Below the pieces are notes generated by a model. It did no database searches and was not told the origin of the DNA. It saw nothing but the letters and a program-made list of their open reading frames with translations. A stretch of 64,000 nt of DNA from HGM13006 sp900757695 (lineage in GTDB: Bacteria; Bacillota; Clostridia; Oscillospirales; Oscillospiraceae), in assembly GCA_959607825.1 (NCBI GenBank), contig CAUHNW010000006.1:62001-126000 (forward strand), in the 5' to 3' direction. This document shows, one piece after another, positions 51,331-59,044 of this stretch (the stretch's first letter is position 1; the number at the start of each line of letters is the position of its first letter). A program made the translations under genes and the position numbers.

Positions 51331-52419
51331 ATGGAAAAGTACAAAGTGGGTATTATCGGTGCCACCGGTATGGTGGGGCAGCGCTTTATCACTCTGATGG
51401 ATGGCCATCCCTGGTTTGAGCCTGTGGTGCTGGCAGCCTCTTCCCGTTCCGCAGGGAAAAAGTATCCCGAGGCGGTGGGTAAAAAGTGGTGCATGGACGT
51501 TGCCATCCCGGCTTGGGCTGAGGATATCACCGTTATGGATGCGGAAGCTGACGCTGAAAAGATCGCCGGCATGGTAGACTTTGTATTCTGCGCCGTGGAT
51601 ATGAGCAAGGACGCAATTCGGGCCCTTGAATATAAGTACGCCCAGCTGGAATGCCCCGTAGTCTCCAACAATTCCGCTCATCGCGGCACCCCAGACGTTC
51701 CCATGGTGATCCCCGAAATCAACAACGACCACCTGAAGGTCATCGATGACCAGAAAAAGCGCCTTGGTACCCAGCGTGGCTTCATTGCCGTAAAGTCCAA
51801 TTGCAGCATTCAGAGCTATGTTCCCGCCCTGTCCATTCTCAAGGAAAAGTACGGTCTCAAGAAGGTTCTGGTCTGCACCTATCAGGCGATCTCCGGTGCG
51901 GGAAAGACCTTTGAAACATGGCCGGAGATGGTAGATAACCTGATCCCCTATATCGGCGGCGAGGAAGAAAAGTCCGAGCAGGAGCCTCTGAAGGTCTGGG
52001 GGCATGTGGAGGATGGCGTCATCAAAAACGCCGAAGGCCCCTCTATCACCACCCAGTGTCTGCGTGTCCCCGTTTCCAACGGCCATATGGCTGCGGTATT
52101 TGCTTCCTTTGAAAAGCCCGTGGATCTTGAGGACTTCAAAGCCATGTGGAAAAACTTCAAGGGCCGCCCTCAGGAGCTGGAGCTCCCCCATGCTCCCAAG
52201 CAGTTTATTCACTACTTTGAGGAAGACAATATGCCCCAGACCAGACTCCACCGGGATCTGGAGGGCGGCATGGCCATCTCTGTGGGCCGCCTTCGCCCCG
52301 ATACCCAGTACGATGTCAAATTTGTCTGCCTGTCCCACAACACGCTCCGCGGCGCCGCCGGCGGTGCCACCCTTCTGGCTGAGCTGCTCTGCGCCGAAGG
52401 CTACATCACCCGCCGCTGA
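51331..52419 (+). CDS. asd: aspartate-semialdehyde dehydrogenase
   Basis: A 362-residue enzyme, the longer (archaeal/fungal-like) branch. The NADP loop is GIIGATGMVGQRF, the active-site cysteine is in VKSNCSIQSY, and catalytic His/Arg residues are in VPVSNGHMAAVF. It reduces aspartyl phosphate to aspartate semialdehyde. The ATG at 51331 follows GAGGAG. It is the first gene after the lysine riboswitch; dapA follows 26 bases later. Confidence 0.95.
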   Translation: MEKYKVGIIGATGMVGQRFITLMDGHPWFEPVVLAASSRSAGKKYPEAVGKKWCMDVAIPAWAEDITVMDAEADAEKIAGMVDFVFCAVDMSKDAIRALEYKYAQLECPVVSNNSAHRGTPDVPMVIPEINNDHLKVIDDQKKRLGTQRGFIAVKSNCSIQSYVPALSILKEKYGLKKVLVCTYQAISGAGKTFETWPEMVDNLIPYIGGEEEKSEQEPLKVWGHVEDGVIKNAEGPSITTQCLRVPVSNGHMAAVFASFEKPVDLEDFKAMWKNFKGRPQELELPHAPKQFIHYFEEDNMPQTRLHRDLEGGMAISVGRLRPDTQYDVKFVCLSHNTLRGAAGGATLLAELLCAEGYITRR

Positions 52420-52445
52420 GCCCCCATTAAAGTGAGGTTATTGCT

Positions 52446-53336
52446 ATGAAGACTCCCCTGTTTACCGGTTCCAGTGTCGCCATCGTCACTCCCATGCATG
52501 CAGACGGCTCCGTAAACTACGAGAAGCTCTCCCAGCTCATTGAGCTCCAGATTCAGGGCGGAACCTCCGCCATCACCATCTGCGGCACCACCGGTGAATC
52601 CGCAACACTGAAGGATCCGGAGCACATTGCCGTCATCGCTCACTGCGTCAAGGCCGTGGCAGGCCGCATCAAGGTCATTGCAGGCACCGGCAGCAACGAG
52701 ACCAACCATGCGGTTTATCTCAGCCAGGAGGCCCAAAAGGCCGGTGCTGACGGGCTTCTGCTGGTAACGCCCTATTATAACAAGTGCTCTCCCAAGGGTC
52801 TGGTTCGCCATTATATGACGGTAGCCGACAGTGTACAGATTCCCGCCATCGTCTATAATGTCCCCTCCCGCACCGGTGTTTCCATGGGCGTGGACATCTA
52901 CCGGCAGCTCTCTGAGCATCCCCTGATCAACGGTGTCAAGGAGGCCTCCGGCAATACGGAGCTGGTGCTCCGCACCATGGCCGCCTGCGGCGATGACTTC
53001 AACATCTGGAGCGGCAATGATACCCAGATCGTCCCCTTGATGGCCATGGGCTGCAAGGGCGTGATCTCCGTTCTGGCCAACATCTGCCCCAGCGCTACCG
53101 CAGAGCTGGCCGGTGCCTGCCTGCAGGGCGACTATCAGAAGGCCGCCGCCATGCAGATCCGGTATATGGAGCTCATTGACGCTCTGTTCTGCGAGGTAAA
53201 TCCCATTCCGGTAAAGACTGCCCTGAATCTCATGGGCATGGAGGTAGGCCCCCTTCGGATGCCTCTGTGTGAAATGGAGGACGCCGCAAAGGCCCGGCTC
53301 TCCGCCGCCATGGAAAAGATAGGGCTGCTCCCCTGA
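52446..53336 (+). CDS. dapA: 4-hydroxy-tetrahydrodipicolinate synthase
   Basis: A 296-residue TIM-barrel aldolase. CGTTGESATL near the N terminus binds pyruvate, the tyrosine is in YNVPSRTGV and the Schiff-base lysine is in GVKEASGNTEL. It condenses pyruvate with aspartate semialdehyde. It lies between asd and dapB in the riboswitch-controlled operon. Confidence 0.97.
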   Translation: MKTPLFTGSSVAIVTPMHADGSVNYEKLSQLIELQIQGGTSAITICGTTGESATLKDPEHIAVIAHCVKAVAGRIKVIAGTGSNETNHAVYLSQEAQKAGADGLLLVTPYYNKCSPKGLVRHYMTVADSVQIPAIVYNVPSRTGVSMGVDIYRQLSEHPLINGVKEASGNTELVLRTMAACGDDFNIWSGNDTQIVPLMAMGCKGVISVLANICPSATAELAGACLQGDYQKAAAMQIRYMELIDALFCEVNPIPVKTALNLMGMEVGPLRMPLCEMEDAAKARLSAAMEKIGLLP

Positions 53337-53366
53337 TTATCCCGCACAAAAGAAAGGATGTATTCC

Positions 53367-54131
53367 ATGACCAATGTCATTATCTCCGGCAGCAGCGGAA
53401 AAATGGGTCGGGTACTCACAGACATGATCGCCCAGCAGCCGGATATCCAGATCGTTGCAGGCTTTGACCCCTCCCCGGCGCCCGGCAGCAGCTTCCCGGT
53501 ATTTCAGTCTCCGGCGGACTGTTCCGTTTCCGCCGACTGCATCATTGATTTCTCCCACCCCTCTGCACTGACCGGACTGCTGGACTTCTGTAAAAAGACC
53601 GGCTGCGGCATTATCCTTGCCACCACCGGCTACAGTCCGGAGCAGCTGGAAGAAATCGAGGCTGCCTCCAAGTCCCTTCGGATCTTCCGTTCCGCCAATA
53701 TGAGTCTGGGCATCAATGTGCTCATGGCACTGGTGCGGCAGACCGCAAAGATACTGGGTGACAGCTGGGATATCGAGATTGTTGAGAAGCATCACAATCG
53801 GAAGCTGGATGCCCCCAGCGGCACCGCTCTGATGCTGGCGGATGCCGCAGCCGGTGTGCTCCCCTATGCGCCGGAATACGTCTACAGCCGCCATGACTGC
53901 CGCCAGAGCCGCGGCAAAACGGAGATCGGCATCAGTGCCGTCCGAGGCGGCACCATTGTAGGCGAGCACGATGTGATCTTTGCGGGCACGGACGAGGTGC
54001 TGGAGCTCCGCCATACGGCCTACAGTCGTGAAATCTTCGCTGCGGGCGCCATCCGGGCAGCCAAATACCTGTCCGGTCTTATGGCACCGGGCGTATATAA
54101 CATGGAAAATCTGGTTTCGGAGGTAATCTGA
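53367..54131 (+). CDS. dapB: 4-hydroxy-tetrahydrodipicolinate reductase
   Basis: A 254-residue reductase. The nucleotide loop is ISGSSGKMGRVL, the catalytic segment is EIVEKHHNRKLDAPSGTAL with the His and Lys residues. FSHPSAL and ATTGYSPEQ line the cofactor site. It makes tetrahydrodipicolinate, the substrate of DapL encoded at 7962. The ATG at 53367 is used, as the family starts with a short MTNVIISG type end. Confidence 0.96.
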   Translation: MTNVIISGSSGKMGRVLTDMIAQQPDIQIVAGFDPSPAPGSSFPVFQSPADCSVSADCIIDFSHPSALTGLLDFCKKTGCGIILATTGYSPEQLEEIEAASKSLRIFRSANMSLGINVLMALVRQTAKILGDSWDIEIVEKHHNRKLDAPSGTALMLADAAAGVLPYAPEYVYSRHDCRQSRGKTEIGISAVRGGTIVGEHDVIFAGTDEVLELRHTAYSREIFAAGAIRAAKYLSGLMAPGVYNMENLVSEVI

Positions 54132-54132
54132 C

Positions 54133-54618
54133 ATGCATATTGCAACAATCACCTACTGTGAAAATGTGGCGCTGGTAACCCTTCGCAACGTTGCCAGCGA
54201 GGGCCTTCTCATTGGTGAGATCTTCACGGCCATTTCTGACCACGGCATCAACGTTGACATGATCTCCCAGACTGCGCCCCAGGGCGGTACCATTTCTCTG
54301 GCCTTTACGGTGTCCACCGAGTCCGTGGCCCAGCTGCTCCCCATCCTTAACGGCTTCAAGCCCGCCGCCCCGGAGCTGGGGGTGGAGCTCACCGCCGGTA
54401 TGACGAAGCTCAACTTCAGCGATGGCGGCATGGTACATACCCCCGGCGTAGCTGCGGGCGTATTTTCCGCCCTTTCCGCCGCAGGCGTCACCGCCACCAT
54501 GATCACCACCTCCACCGTGGATATCTCCATTCTGATCCCTGCCCATCAGCAGGAAGCTGCCCTTGGCCTGTGTCAGAGTGCCTTTGGAACCGTGCCTCAG
54601 GAAGCCGATTTCGACTGA
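54133..54618 (+). CDS. free-standing double ACT-domain protein
   Basis: A 161-residue protein made of two ACT modules (about 5-75 and 82-155), with FTAISDHGINVDMISQ and VFSALSAAGVTATMITTSTV, the layout of the regulatory end of aspartokinase. No kinase domain is present. In this operon (one base after dapB) it may act as a separate regulatory subunit or lysine/threonine sensor for an aspartokinase encoded elsewhere. It ends the operon at a strong terminator. Confidence 0.85.
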   Translation: MHIATITYCENVALVTLRNVASEGLLIGEIFTAISDHGINVDMISQTAPQGGTISLAFTVSTESVAQLLPILNGFKPAAPELGVELTAGMTKLNFSDGGMVHTPGVAAGVFSALSAAGVTATMITTSTVDISILIPAHQQEAALGLCQSAFGTVPQEADFD

Positions 54619-54637
54619 TTTTAATTTCACCGTCAAG

Positions 54638-54664
54638 CTCCCGTCTGCTCTGTGCAGGCGGGAG
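54638..54664 (+). terminator. terminator of the asd-dap operon
   Basis: An 11-bp stem with one mismatch (54638-54648 with 54654-54664), then TTTTTC. Confidence 0.9.
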
Positions 54665-54680
54665 TTTTTCTTTTGCTTTC

Positions 54681-54709
54681 GTATGATTTGCACGCCGGTG
54701 GACAAACTA
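54681..54709 (+). promoter_or_regulatory. candidate forespore (sigma-G/F) promoter of spoVAD
   Basis: GTATG, 14 bases, GGACAAACTA. The -10 fits the sigma-F pattern GGNRANAHTR at nine of ten positions and, as CAAACTA, the sigma-G pattern at six of seven; GTATG fits both -35 patterns. spoVA genes are forespore-expressed in known spore formers. Confidence 0.5.
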
Positions 54710-54737
54710 AGGGAAAATAAACAATCGGAGGCATATC

Positions 54738-55763
54738 ATGACCCGAAAGCATTTGGGGCGGCAGTCCGTCCGTTTTGATTTTCCCCCATCCATTCTCTCC
54801 TATGCGTCTGTCGTTGGAAAAAAGGAGGGCGAGGGGCCTCTGGCCGCCTATTTTGATACCATCAGCAGTGACACAAAATTCGGTCAGCAGACCTGGGAAA
54901 AGGCCGAAAGTCAGATGCAGACGCTGGCCTTGCAGGGGGCTTTGCGCAAGGCGTCCCTGTCCCCTTCCAATGTGCATATGCTCTTTGCCGGGGATCTTCT
55001 AAATCAGTGCATCGGCACCAGCTTTGCCGCCAGAGGAACGGATATCCCCTTTTACGGGCTCTATGGAGCCTGCTCCACCATGGCAGAAAGTCTTTCTCTT
55101 GCCGCCATGGCCGTAGAGGGCGGCTATGCGGAGATCGCAGCAGCTGTAACCTCCTCCCATTTCGCATCAGCAGAGCGCCAATACCGGCTCCCGCTGGAAT
55201 ATGGCGGTCAGCGTACCCCCACAGCGCAATGGACCGTCACCGGCTCCGGAGCCATCCTGGTAGGTCCCAATCAGGCTCCGCCCTACGTCCGTGGCGTTAC
55301 CACCGGAAAGATCGTGGATCTCCAGATCACGGATGCCAACAATATGGGAGCCGCCATGGCTCCGGCCTTTGTGGACACCGTTATGGCACATTTTGCGGAC
55401 ACCGGCCTCACTCCCTCAGATTACGACCTGATCATCTCCGGGGATTTGGGACAGGTGGGCAAGGAGCTGGCCGGAGATCTCTTCCGGCGGGAGGGTCTGA
55501 ATCTGGGCGATAAGCTGGAAGACTGCGGCACGCTGATCTTTGACCCGGTGCAGCAGGACGTCCATGCCGGTGGCTCCGGCTGCGGATGCAGCGCCGTGGT
55601 GCTCTGCGGCTATCTCATGGAAAAGCTCAAGACCCGGAAATATCGGAACATCCTGTTTTGCGGCACAGGAGCTCTGCTGTCTCCGGTGTCCACCCAGCAG
55701 GGAGAATCCATTCCCTCTGTCTGCCACGCCGTGGCCATTTCCTCAGAAAGTGGGTGTATATAA
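54738..55763 (+). CDS. spoVAD: stage V sporulation protein AD
   Basis: A 341-residue thiolase-fold protein. Signature stretches include NVHMLFAGDLLNQCIGTSF, PFYGLYGACSTMAESL and GGSGCGCSAVVLCGYLME. SpoVAD binds dipicolinic acid and helps load it into the forespore. It is the first gene of a pair, and its TAA overlaps the spoVAE ATG. spoVAC, which usually precedes it, is missing here. Confidence 0.96.
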   Translation: MTRKHLGRQSVRFDFPPSILSYASVVGKKEGEGPLAAYFDTISSDTKFGQQTWEKAESQMQTLALQGALRKASLSPSNVHMLFAGDLLNQCIGTSFAARGTDIPFYGLYGACSTMAESLSLAAMAVEGGYAEIAAAVTSSHFASAERQYRLPLEYGGQRTPTAQWTVTGSGAILVGPNQAPPYVRGVTTGKIVDLQITDANNMGAAMAPAFVDTVMAHFADTGLTPSDYDLIISGDLGQVGKELAGDLFRREGLNLGDKLEDCGTLIFDPVQQDVHAGGSGCGCSAVVLCGYLMEKLKTRKYRNILFCGTGALLSPVSTQQGESIPSVCHAVAISSESGCI

Positions 55764-56119
55764 TGGAATATCTCAATGCCTTTGTCTGTGGCGGCATTCT
55801 CTGTGCCATTGGTCAGATTCTCATCGACAAAACTAAGCTGACCCCGGCCCGGATCCTCGTAAGCTATGTGGTAGCCGGTGTGATTCTGGGCGGGCTCGGC
55901 CTCTATGCCCCCATCAAGGAATGGGGTGGAGCGGGCGCCACAATCCCCCTGACCGGTTTTGGCTATAACCTTGCCAAAGGGGTAAAGGAGGCCGTAGATC
56001 AGTATGGCTGGATCGGGATTTTCACCGGCGGTTTCACTGCCGCAGCCGGCGGCGTCACTGCCGCCATGGTATTTGGCTACCTCTGCGCTGTGATTTTTAA
56101 GCCCAAGGATAAATCCTGA
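55763..56119 (+). CDS. spoVAE: stage V sporulation protein AE
   Basis: A 118-residue membrane protein with about three to four helices, matching SpoVAE(b): MEYLNAFVCGGILCAIGQIL, then TPARILVSYVVAGVILGGLG and TGGFTAAAGGVTAAMVFGYL. It is part of the inner-membrane channel for dipicolinate in spores. TAATG overlap with spoVAD implies coupled translation. Confidence 0.95.
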   Translation: MEYLNAFVCGGILCAIGQILIDKTKLTPARILVSYVVAGVILGGLGLYAPIKEWGGAGATIPLTGFGYNLAKGVKEAVDQYGWIGIFTGGFTAAAGGVTAAMVFGYLCAVIFKPKDKS

Positions 56120-56185
56120 AATACCGGTTATACTACCAGTGCGGAAATGATCCGACGCCAATCATCAATCAAGGAGGTTCCTTTC

Positions 56186-56311
56186 ATGGACGAGAAGAAC
56201 AATCGCCGGGAGCAGAAGCAGCAAAACCAGCAGAAGCAGAACCAGCGGGAGCAGAGACAGCAGAATCAGCAGGAGCAGAACCGCCGGGAAGAAAAGCTCA
56301 ACCGGAGATAA
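56186..56311 (+). CDS. tiny Gln/Arg/Lys-rich protein, unknown
   Basis: A 41-residue protein made almost only of Gln, Asn, Arg, Lys and Glu (for example EQKQQNQQKQNQREQRQQNQ), with one Leu and no aromatic or cysteine residues. It must be disordered. A textbook AAGGAGG lies eight bases before the ATG and a strong terminator follows, so it is a real gene. It lies 66 bases after spoVAE and may share its forespore expression. The composition recalls Gln-rich spore proteins such as gamma-type SASP, but no homology is claimed. Confidence 0.7.
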   Translation: MDEKNNRREQKQQNQQKQNQREQRQQNQQEQNRREEKLNRR

Positions 56312-56330
56312 TGGCCTGAAGCAGCAAAAA

Positions 56331-56364
56331 GCACCCCAGACAGCGCTATGACTGTCTGGGGTGC
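56331..56364. terminator. strong bidirectional terminator
   Basis: A perfect 13-bp stem (56331-56343 with 56352-56364), then CGTTTTTT; AAAAA precedes it, so it works for the convergent gene at 56380 also. Confidence 0.9.
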
Positions 56365-56379
56365 CGTTTTTTAGATGAA

Positions 56380-57045
56380 TCAGATCTCGGTATCCTGACC
56401 GGTGGTATCCAGATAGAAAGTGCCTACGATCCCGGACATATCCTCGGGTGTCTCGGGAGCCGTAGGAGCCTCAGATGCCGCAGGAGCCTCAGTGGCCTCG
56501 GCCACCTCAGTTGCAGGTGTCTCAGGTGTAGCAGGCGTCTCAGGAACTGCGGGGGCCTCGGGAGCTGCGGGAGCCTCAGGAGCTGCGGGGGCCTCGGAGG
56601 CTGCGGGGGCCTCGGGGGCTGCCTCCTCCTCGTCCAGATCCGCAAAAATGGACATATCCTCTTCCGGTACTTCCTGGGCGGGGGCTTCCGCCACTTCAGC
56701 TGCAGCCGGAGCTTCCGGTGCCTTCTCCGGCTTCTTGTTCTCTTCCTTCAGCTTTTCCAGCTCCTCGGTGAGCCGCTGGATCTGCTCTCTGGCGTCTGCG
56801 GCCTTGCCGCACCATGGCAGGTATTCGGCCATATCCGCCTCAGCCTGGGCCTCATAGTCCCGATAAAACAGTCGGCCCAGCTCCGTATAGGCCTTTTTGA
56901 GCTTATCCTCTTCGCTGGAAATGGCCAGCTTCACCCGGCCAATGGAGGCCATGGTCTTGGTCTTATTGACTGCGGTATCGGCAGTGACGGCAGCAACCTG
57001 TGCCGCAGCCCCTGCGGTCTTTTTCAGGGTATCCAGAAACGACAT
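56380..57045 (-). CDS. coiled-coil protein with Ala/Pro/Glu-rich tail, unknown
   Basis: A 221-residue protein. The N-terminal half (1 to about 110) is helical: an Ala-rich start (SFLDTLKKTAGAAAQVAAVT), then a charged coiled coil (LTEELEKLKEENKKPEK). The second half (about 115-205) is low complexity, built from repeats of PEAPAA and PETPAT in an acidic setting. It ends with GTFYLDTTGQDTEI. No signal peptide or membrane helix. AAGGAG precedes the ATG at 57045. No function is proposed. Confidence 0.75.
   Translation of the reverse strand: MSFLDTLKKTAGAAAQVAAVTADTAVNKTKTMASIGRVKLAISSEEDKLKKAYTELGRLFYRDYEAQAEADMAEYLPWCGKAADAREQIQRLTEELEKLKEENKKPEKAPEAPAAAEVAEAPAQEVPEEDMSIFADLDEEEAAPEAPAASEAPAAPEAPAAPEAPAVPETPATPETPATEVAEATEAPAASEAPTAPETPEDMSGIVGTFYLDTTGQDTEI
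56440..56625 (-). repeat. Ala/Pro/Glu tandem repeat
   Basis: Degenerate repeats of 9 to 12 bases encoding Glu-Ala-Pro-Ala-Ala type units in the C-terminal half of the gene at 56380. Such tracts are prone to slippage, so repeat number may vary between strains. Confidence 0.6.
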
Positions 57046-57116
57046 AAACAGCATCTCCTTTTCATATCCGTTCCCGGCGCTCCGGGAAAGCATGTTCAGT
57101 TTTTCGCCTTTCTCAA

Positions 57117-57145
57117 ATTGTATGCTTTTCCGGCGAGATTGTCAA
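57117..57145 (-). promoter_or_regulatory. promoter of the gene at 56380
   Basis: On the minus strand TTGACA, 17 bases, TACAAT. Confidence 0.7.
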
Positions 57146-57167
57146 TACACAGGGATGCTGAAATGTG

Positions 57168-58832
57168 TCAAAAAAGCCCTGTGATCACGCCGTTCTCGTC
57201 CACATCGATCTTCTCCGCCGCAGGAACCTTGGGCAGGCCGGGCATGGTCATGATATCGCCGGTCTGCACCACAACGAATCCGGCGCCTGCGGAGATCTTC
57301 ACCTTAGACACATTGATGGTAAAGCCTTCGGGACGGCCCAGCTTCGTCTGGTCATCGGACAGGGAATACTGGGTCTTTGCCATGCAGATGGGAAGTCCCG
57401 CATAGCCCAGCTCCGTGAGTTTCTTGATGGAGTCTCTTGCCGCCTTGGTATAGGTAACACCGGAGCCCCCATAGATCCGCTTCACGATGGTCTCGATCTT
57501 CTCCTCAATGGAGCCCTCCAGCTGGTAAGCAAAGTGGAAATCATGGGGCTGCTCGCAGAGCCGCAGCACCTCGTCTGCCAGCTGAAGGCCGCCCTCGGAG
57601 CCCTTGCCCCAGACCTCGCTGAGGGCCACATTGACCCCGTACTTGGCGCACTCGCTCCGAATCAGCTCCAGCTCTGCCTCGGTATCCTGCGTAAACCGGT
57701 TGATGGCCACCACAGCAGGCAGTCCAAAGACCTGAGTGATATTCTCCACATGCTTTAAGAGATTCGGAATGCCCTTTTCCAGTGCCGCAAGATTCTCCTG
57801 CCCCAGCTCTGCCTTGGGCACGCCGCCGTTGTATTTCAGTGCCTTTACCGTGGCCACGATCACCACCGCAGAGGGCTCCATGCCAGCGTAGCGGCACTTG
57901 ATGTCCAGGAATTTCTCTGCGCCCAGATCCGCACCAAACCCCGCCTCGGTCACCACATAGTCGCTGAGCTTCAGCGCAGTGTCCGTTGCAGAAACAGAGT
58001 TGCAGCCATGTGCGATGTTGGCAAAGGGACCGCCGTGGACAATGGCAGGGTTGTGCTCCAATGTCTGCACCAGATTGGGCTTAATGGCATCCTTCAAAAG
58101 CGCCGTCATCGCTCCCTCTGCCTTGAGATCGTGGGCCGTGATGGGCTCACCCTTCCGGTTGTAGCCTACGATGATTCTTGCGATCCGCTGCTTCAGATCC
58201 ATCAGGTCGCTGGCCAAGCACAGCACTGCCATGATCTCAGAGGCCACGGTGATGTCAAAGCCGTCCTCTCTGGGAACACCCTGCATTCTGCCGCCAATGC
58301 CGCAGATGATATTGCGAAGCTGCCGGTCGTTCATGTCCACACAGCGCTTCCATGTGATATTTTTGACGTCAATATCCAGGAGATTACCCTGCTGAATGTG
58401 GTTGTCCAGCATGGCCGCCAGCAGGTTATTGGCCGCACCGATGGCGTGGAAGTCTCCGGTAAAGTGCAGGTTGATATCCTCCATGGGCACTACCTGCGCA
58501 TAGCCGCCGCCGGCAGCGCCGCCCTTTACGCCGAACACAGGGCCCAGCGAGGGCTCCCGAAGGCACAGCATGGTGTTCTTTCCACGCTTCACCAGTGCGT
58601 CTGCCAGACCGACGCTGGTGGTGGTTTTGCCCTCCCCGGCAGGGGTGGGATTGATGGCCGTTACCAGAATGAGCTTTCCCTTTCTGGGGGCACATTTTAG
58701 GCTGGTGATGTCCAGCTTTGCCTTGTACTTTCCGTAGTGCTCCAGCAGCTCCTTGTCGATGCCGGCTTTCTCTGCCACTGTGTCAATGGGAAGCATTTCG
58801 GTAGCCTGTGCGATTTCGATGTCAGTTTTCAT
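57168..58832 (-). CDS. fhs: formate-tetrahydrofolate ligase
   Basis: A 554-residue enzyme of family length. The nucleotide loop is PTPAGEGKTTTSVGLADAL. VKGGAAGGGYAQVVPMEDIN and EAGFGADLGAEKFLDIKCR are family signatures. It makes 10-formyl-THF from formate, THF and ATP, feeding purine synthesis and one-carbon metabolism. AAAGGAG precedes the ATG at 58832. It is preceded by a ZTP riboswitch, so it is expected to be switched on when 10-formyl-THF runs low. Confidence 0.97.
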   Translation of the reverse strand: MKTDIEIAQATEMLPIDTVAEKAGIDKELLEHYGKYKAKLDITSLKCAPRKGKLILVTAINPTPAGEGKTTTSVGLADALVKRGKNTMLCLREPSLGPVFGVKGGAAGGGYAQVVPMEDINLHFTGDFHAIGAANNLLAAMLDNHIQQGNLLDIDVKNITWKRCVDMNDRQLRNIICGIGGRMQGVPREDGFDITVASEIMAVLCLASDLMDLKQRIARIIVGYNRKGEPITAHDLKAEGAMTALLKDAIKPNLVQTLEHNPAIVHGGPFANIAHGCNSVSATDTALKLSDYVVTEAGFGADLGAEKFLDIKCRYAGMEPSAVVIVATVKALKYNGGVPKAELGQENLAALEKGIPNLLKHVENITQVFGLPAVVAINRFTQDTEAELELIRSECAKYGVNVALSEVWGKGSEGGLQLADEVLRLCEQPHDFHFAYQLEGSIEEKIETIVKRIYGGSGVTYTKAARDSIKKLTELGYAGLPICMAKTQYSLSDDQTKLGRPEGFTINVSKVKISAGAGFVVVQTGDIMTMPGLPKVPAAEKIDVDENGVITGLF

Positions 58833-58868
58833 ATTCAGCACTCCTTTGCGTTGTTCCGGTCAGGGTAC

Positions 58869-58912
58869 AAAAAATGCCCACCAATCCGGACAGGTCGCCC
58901 AGACGGTCGGCA
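58869..58912 (-). terminator. ZTP riboswitch terminator
   Basis: On the minus strand TGCCGACC (58912-58905) can pair with GGTGGGCA (58882-58875) with one mismatch, followed by six T. The 5' arm includes part of the conserved aptamer (CCGACC), so ligand binding and terminator formation exclude each other. Confidence 0.65.
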
Positions 58913-58956
58913 TACACGGGCCATACTCCATGTGGTTTCTCCACTTCCGTCAGTTG
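58895..58956 (-). ncRNA. ZTP (pfl) riboswitch
   Basis: Read on the minus strand, CAACTGACGGAAGTGG, a GTGG/CCAC hairpin, then TGGAG, a short variable stretch, and CCGACCGTCTGGGC. These are the two conserved halves of the pfl motif that binds ZTP/ZMP. It lies between the promoter at 58970 and fhs, one of the gene classes this riboswitch is known to control. Ligand should prevent the terminator and turn the gene on. Confidence 0.85.
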
Positions 58957-58969
58957 TATGACCACAATT

Positions 58970-58998
58970 AGGATATCATGGGAATGGGCTTTTGTCAA
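58970..58998 (-). promoter_or_regulatory. promoter of the ZTP riboswitch-fhs transcript
   Basis: On the minus strand TTGACA, 17 bases, TATCCT. Transcription would start just before the aptamer. Confidence 0.65.
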
Positions 58999-59005
58999 GA
59001 CGAAA

Positions 59006-59032
59006 GTGGAGCGGCAAAATCAGCCGCTCCAC
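59006..59032 (-). terminator. terminator after lgt
   Basis: A perfect 10-bp stem (59006-59015 with 59023-59032), followed leftward by TTTCGTC. It insulates the M16-lgt transcript from the fhs promoter. Confidence 0.7.
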
Positions 59033-59044
59033 CTGATGCTATGC

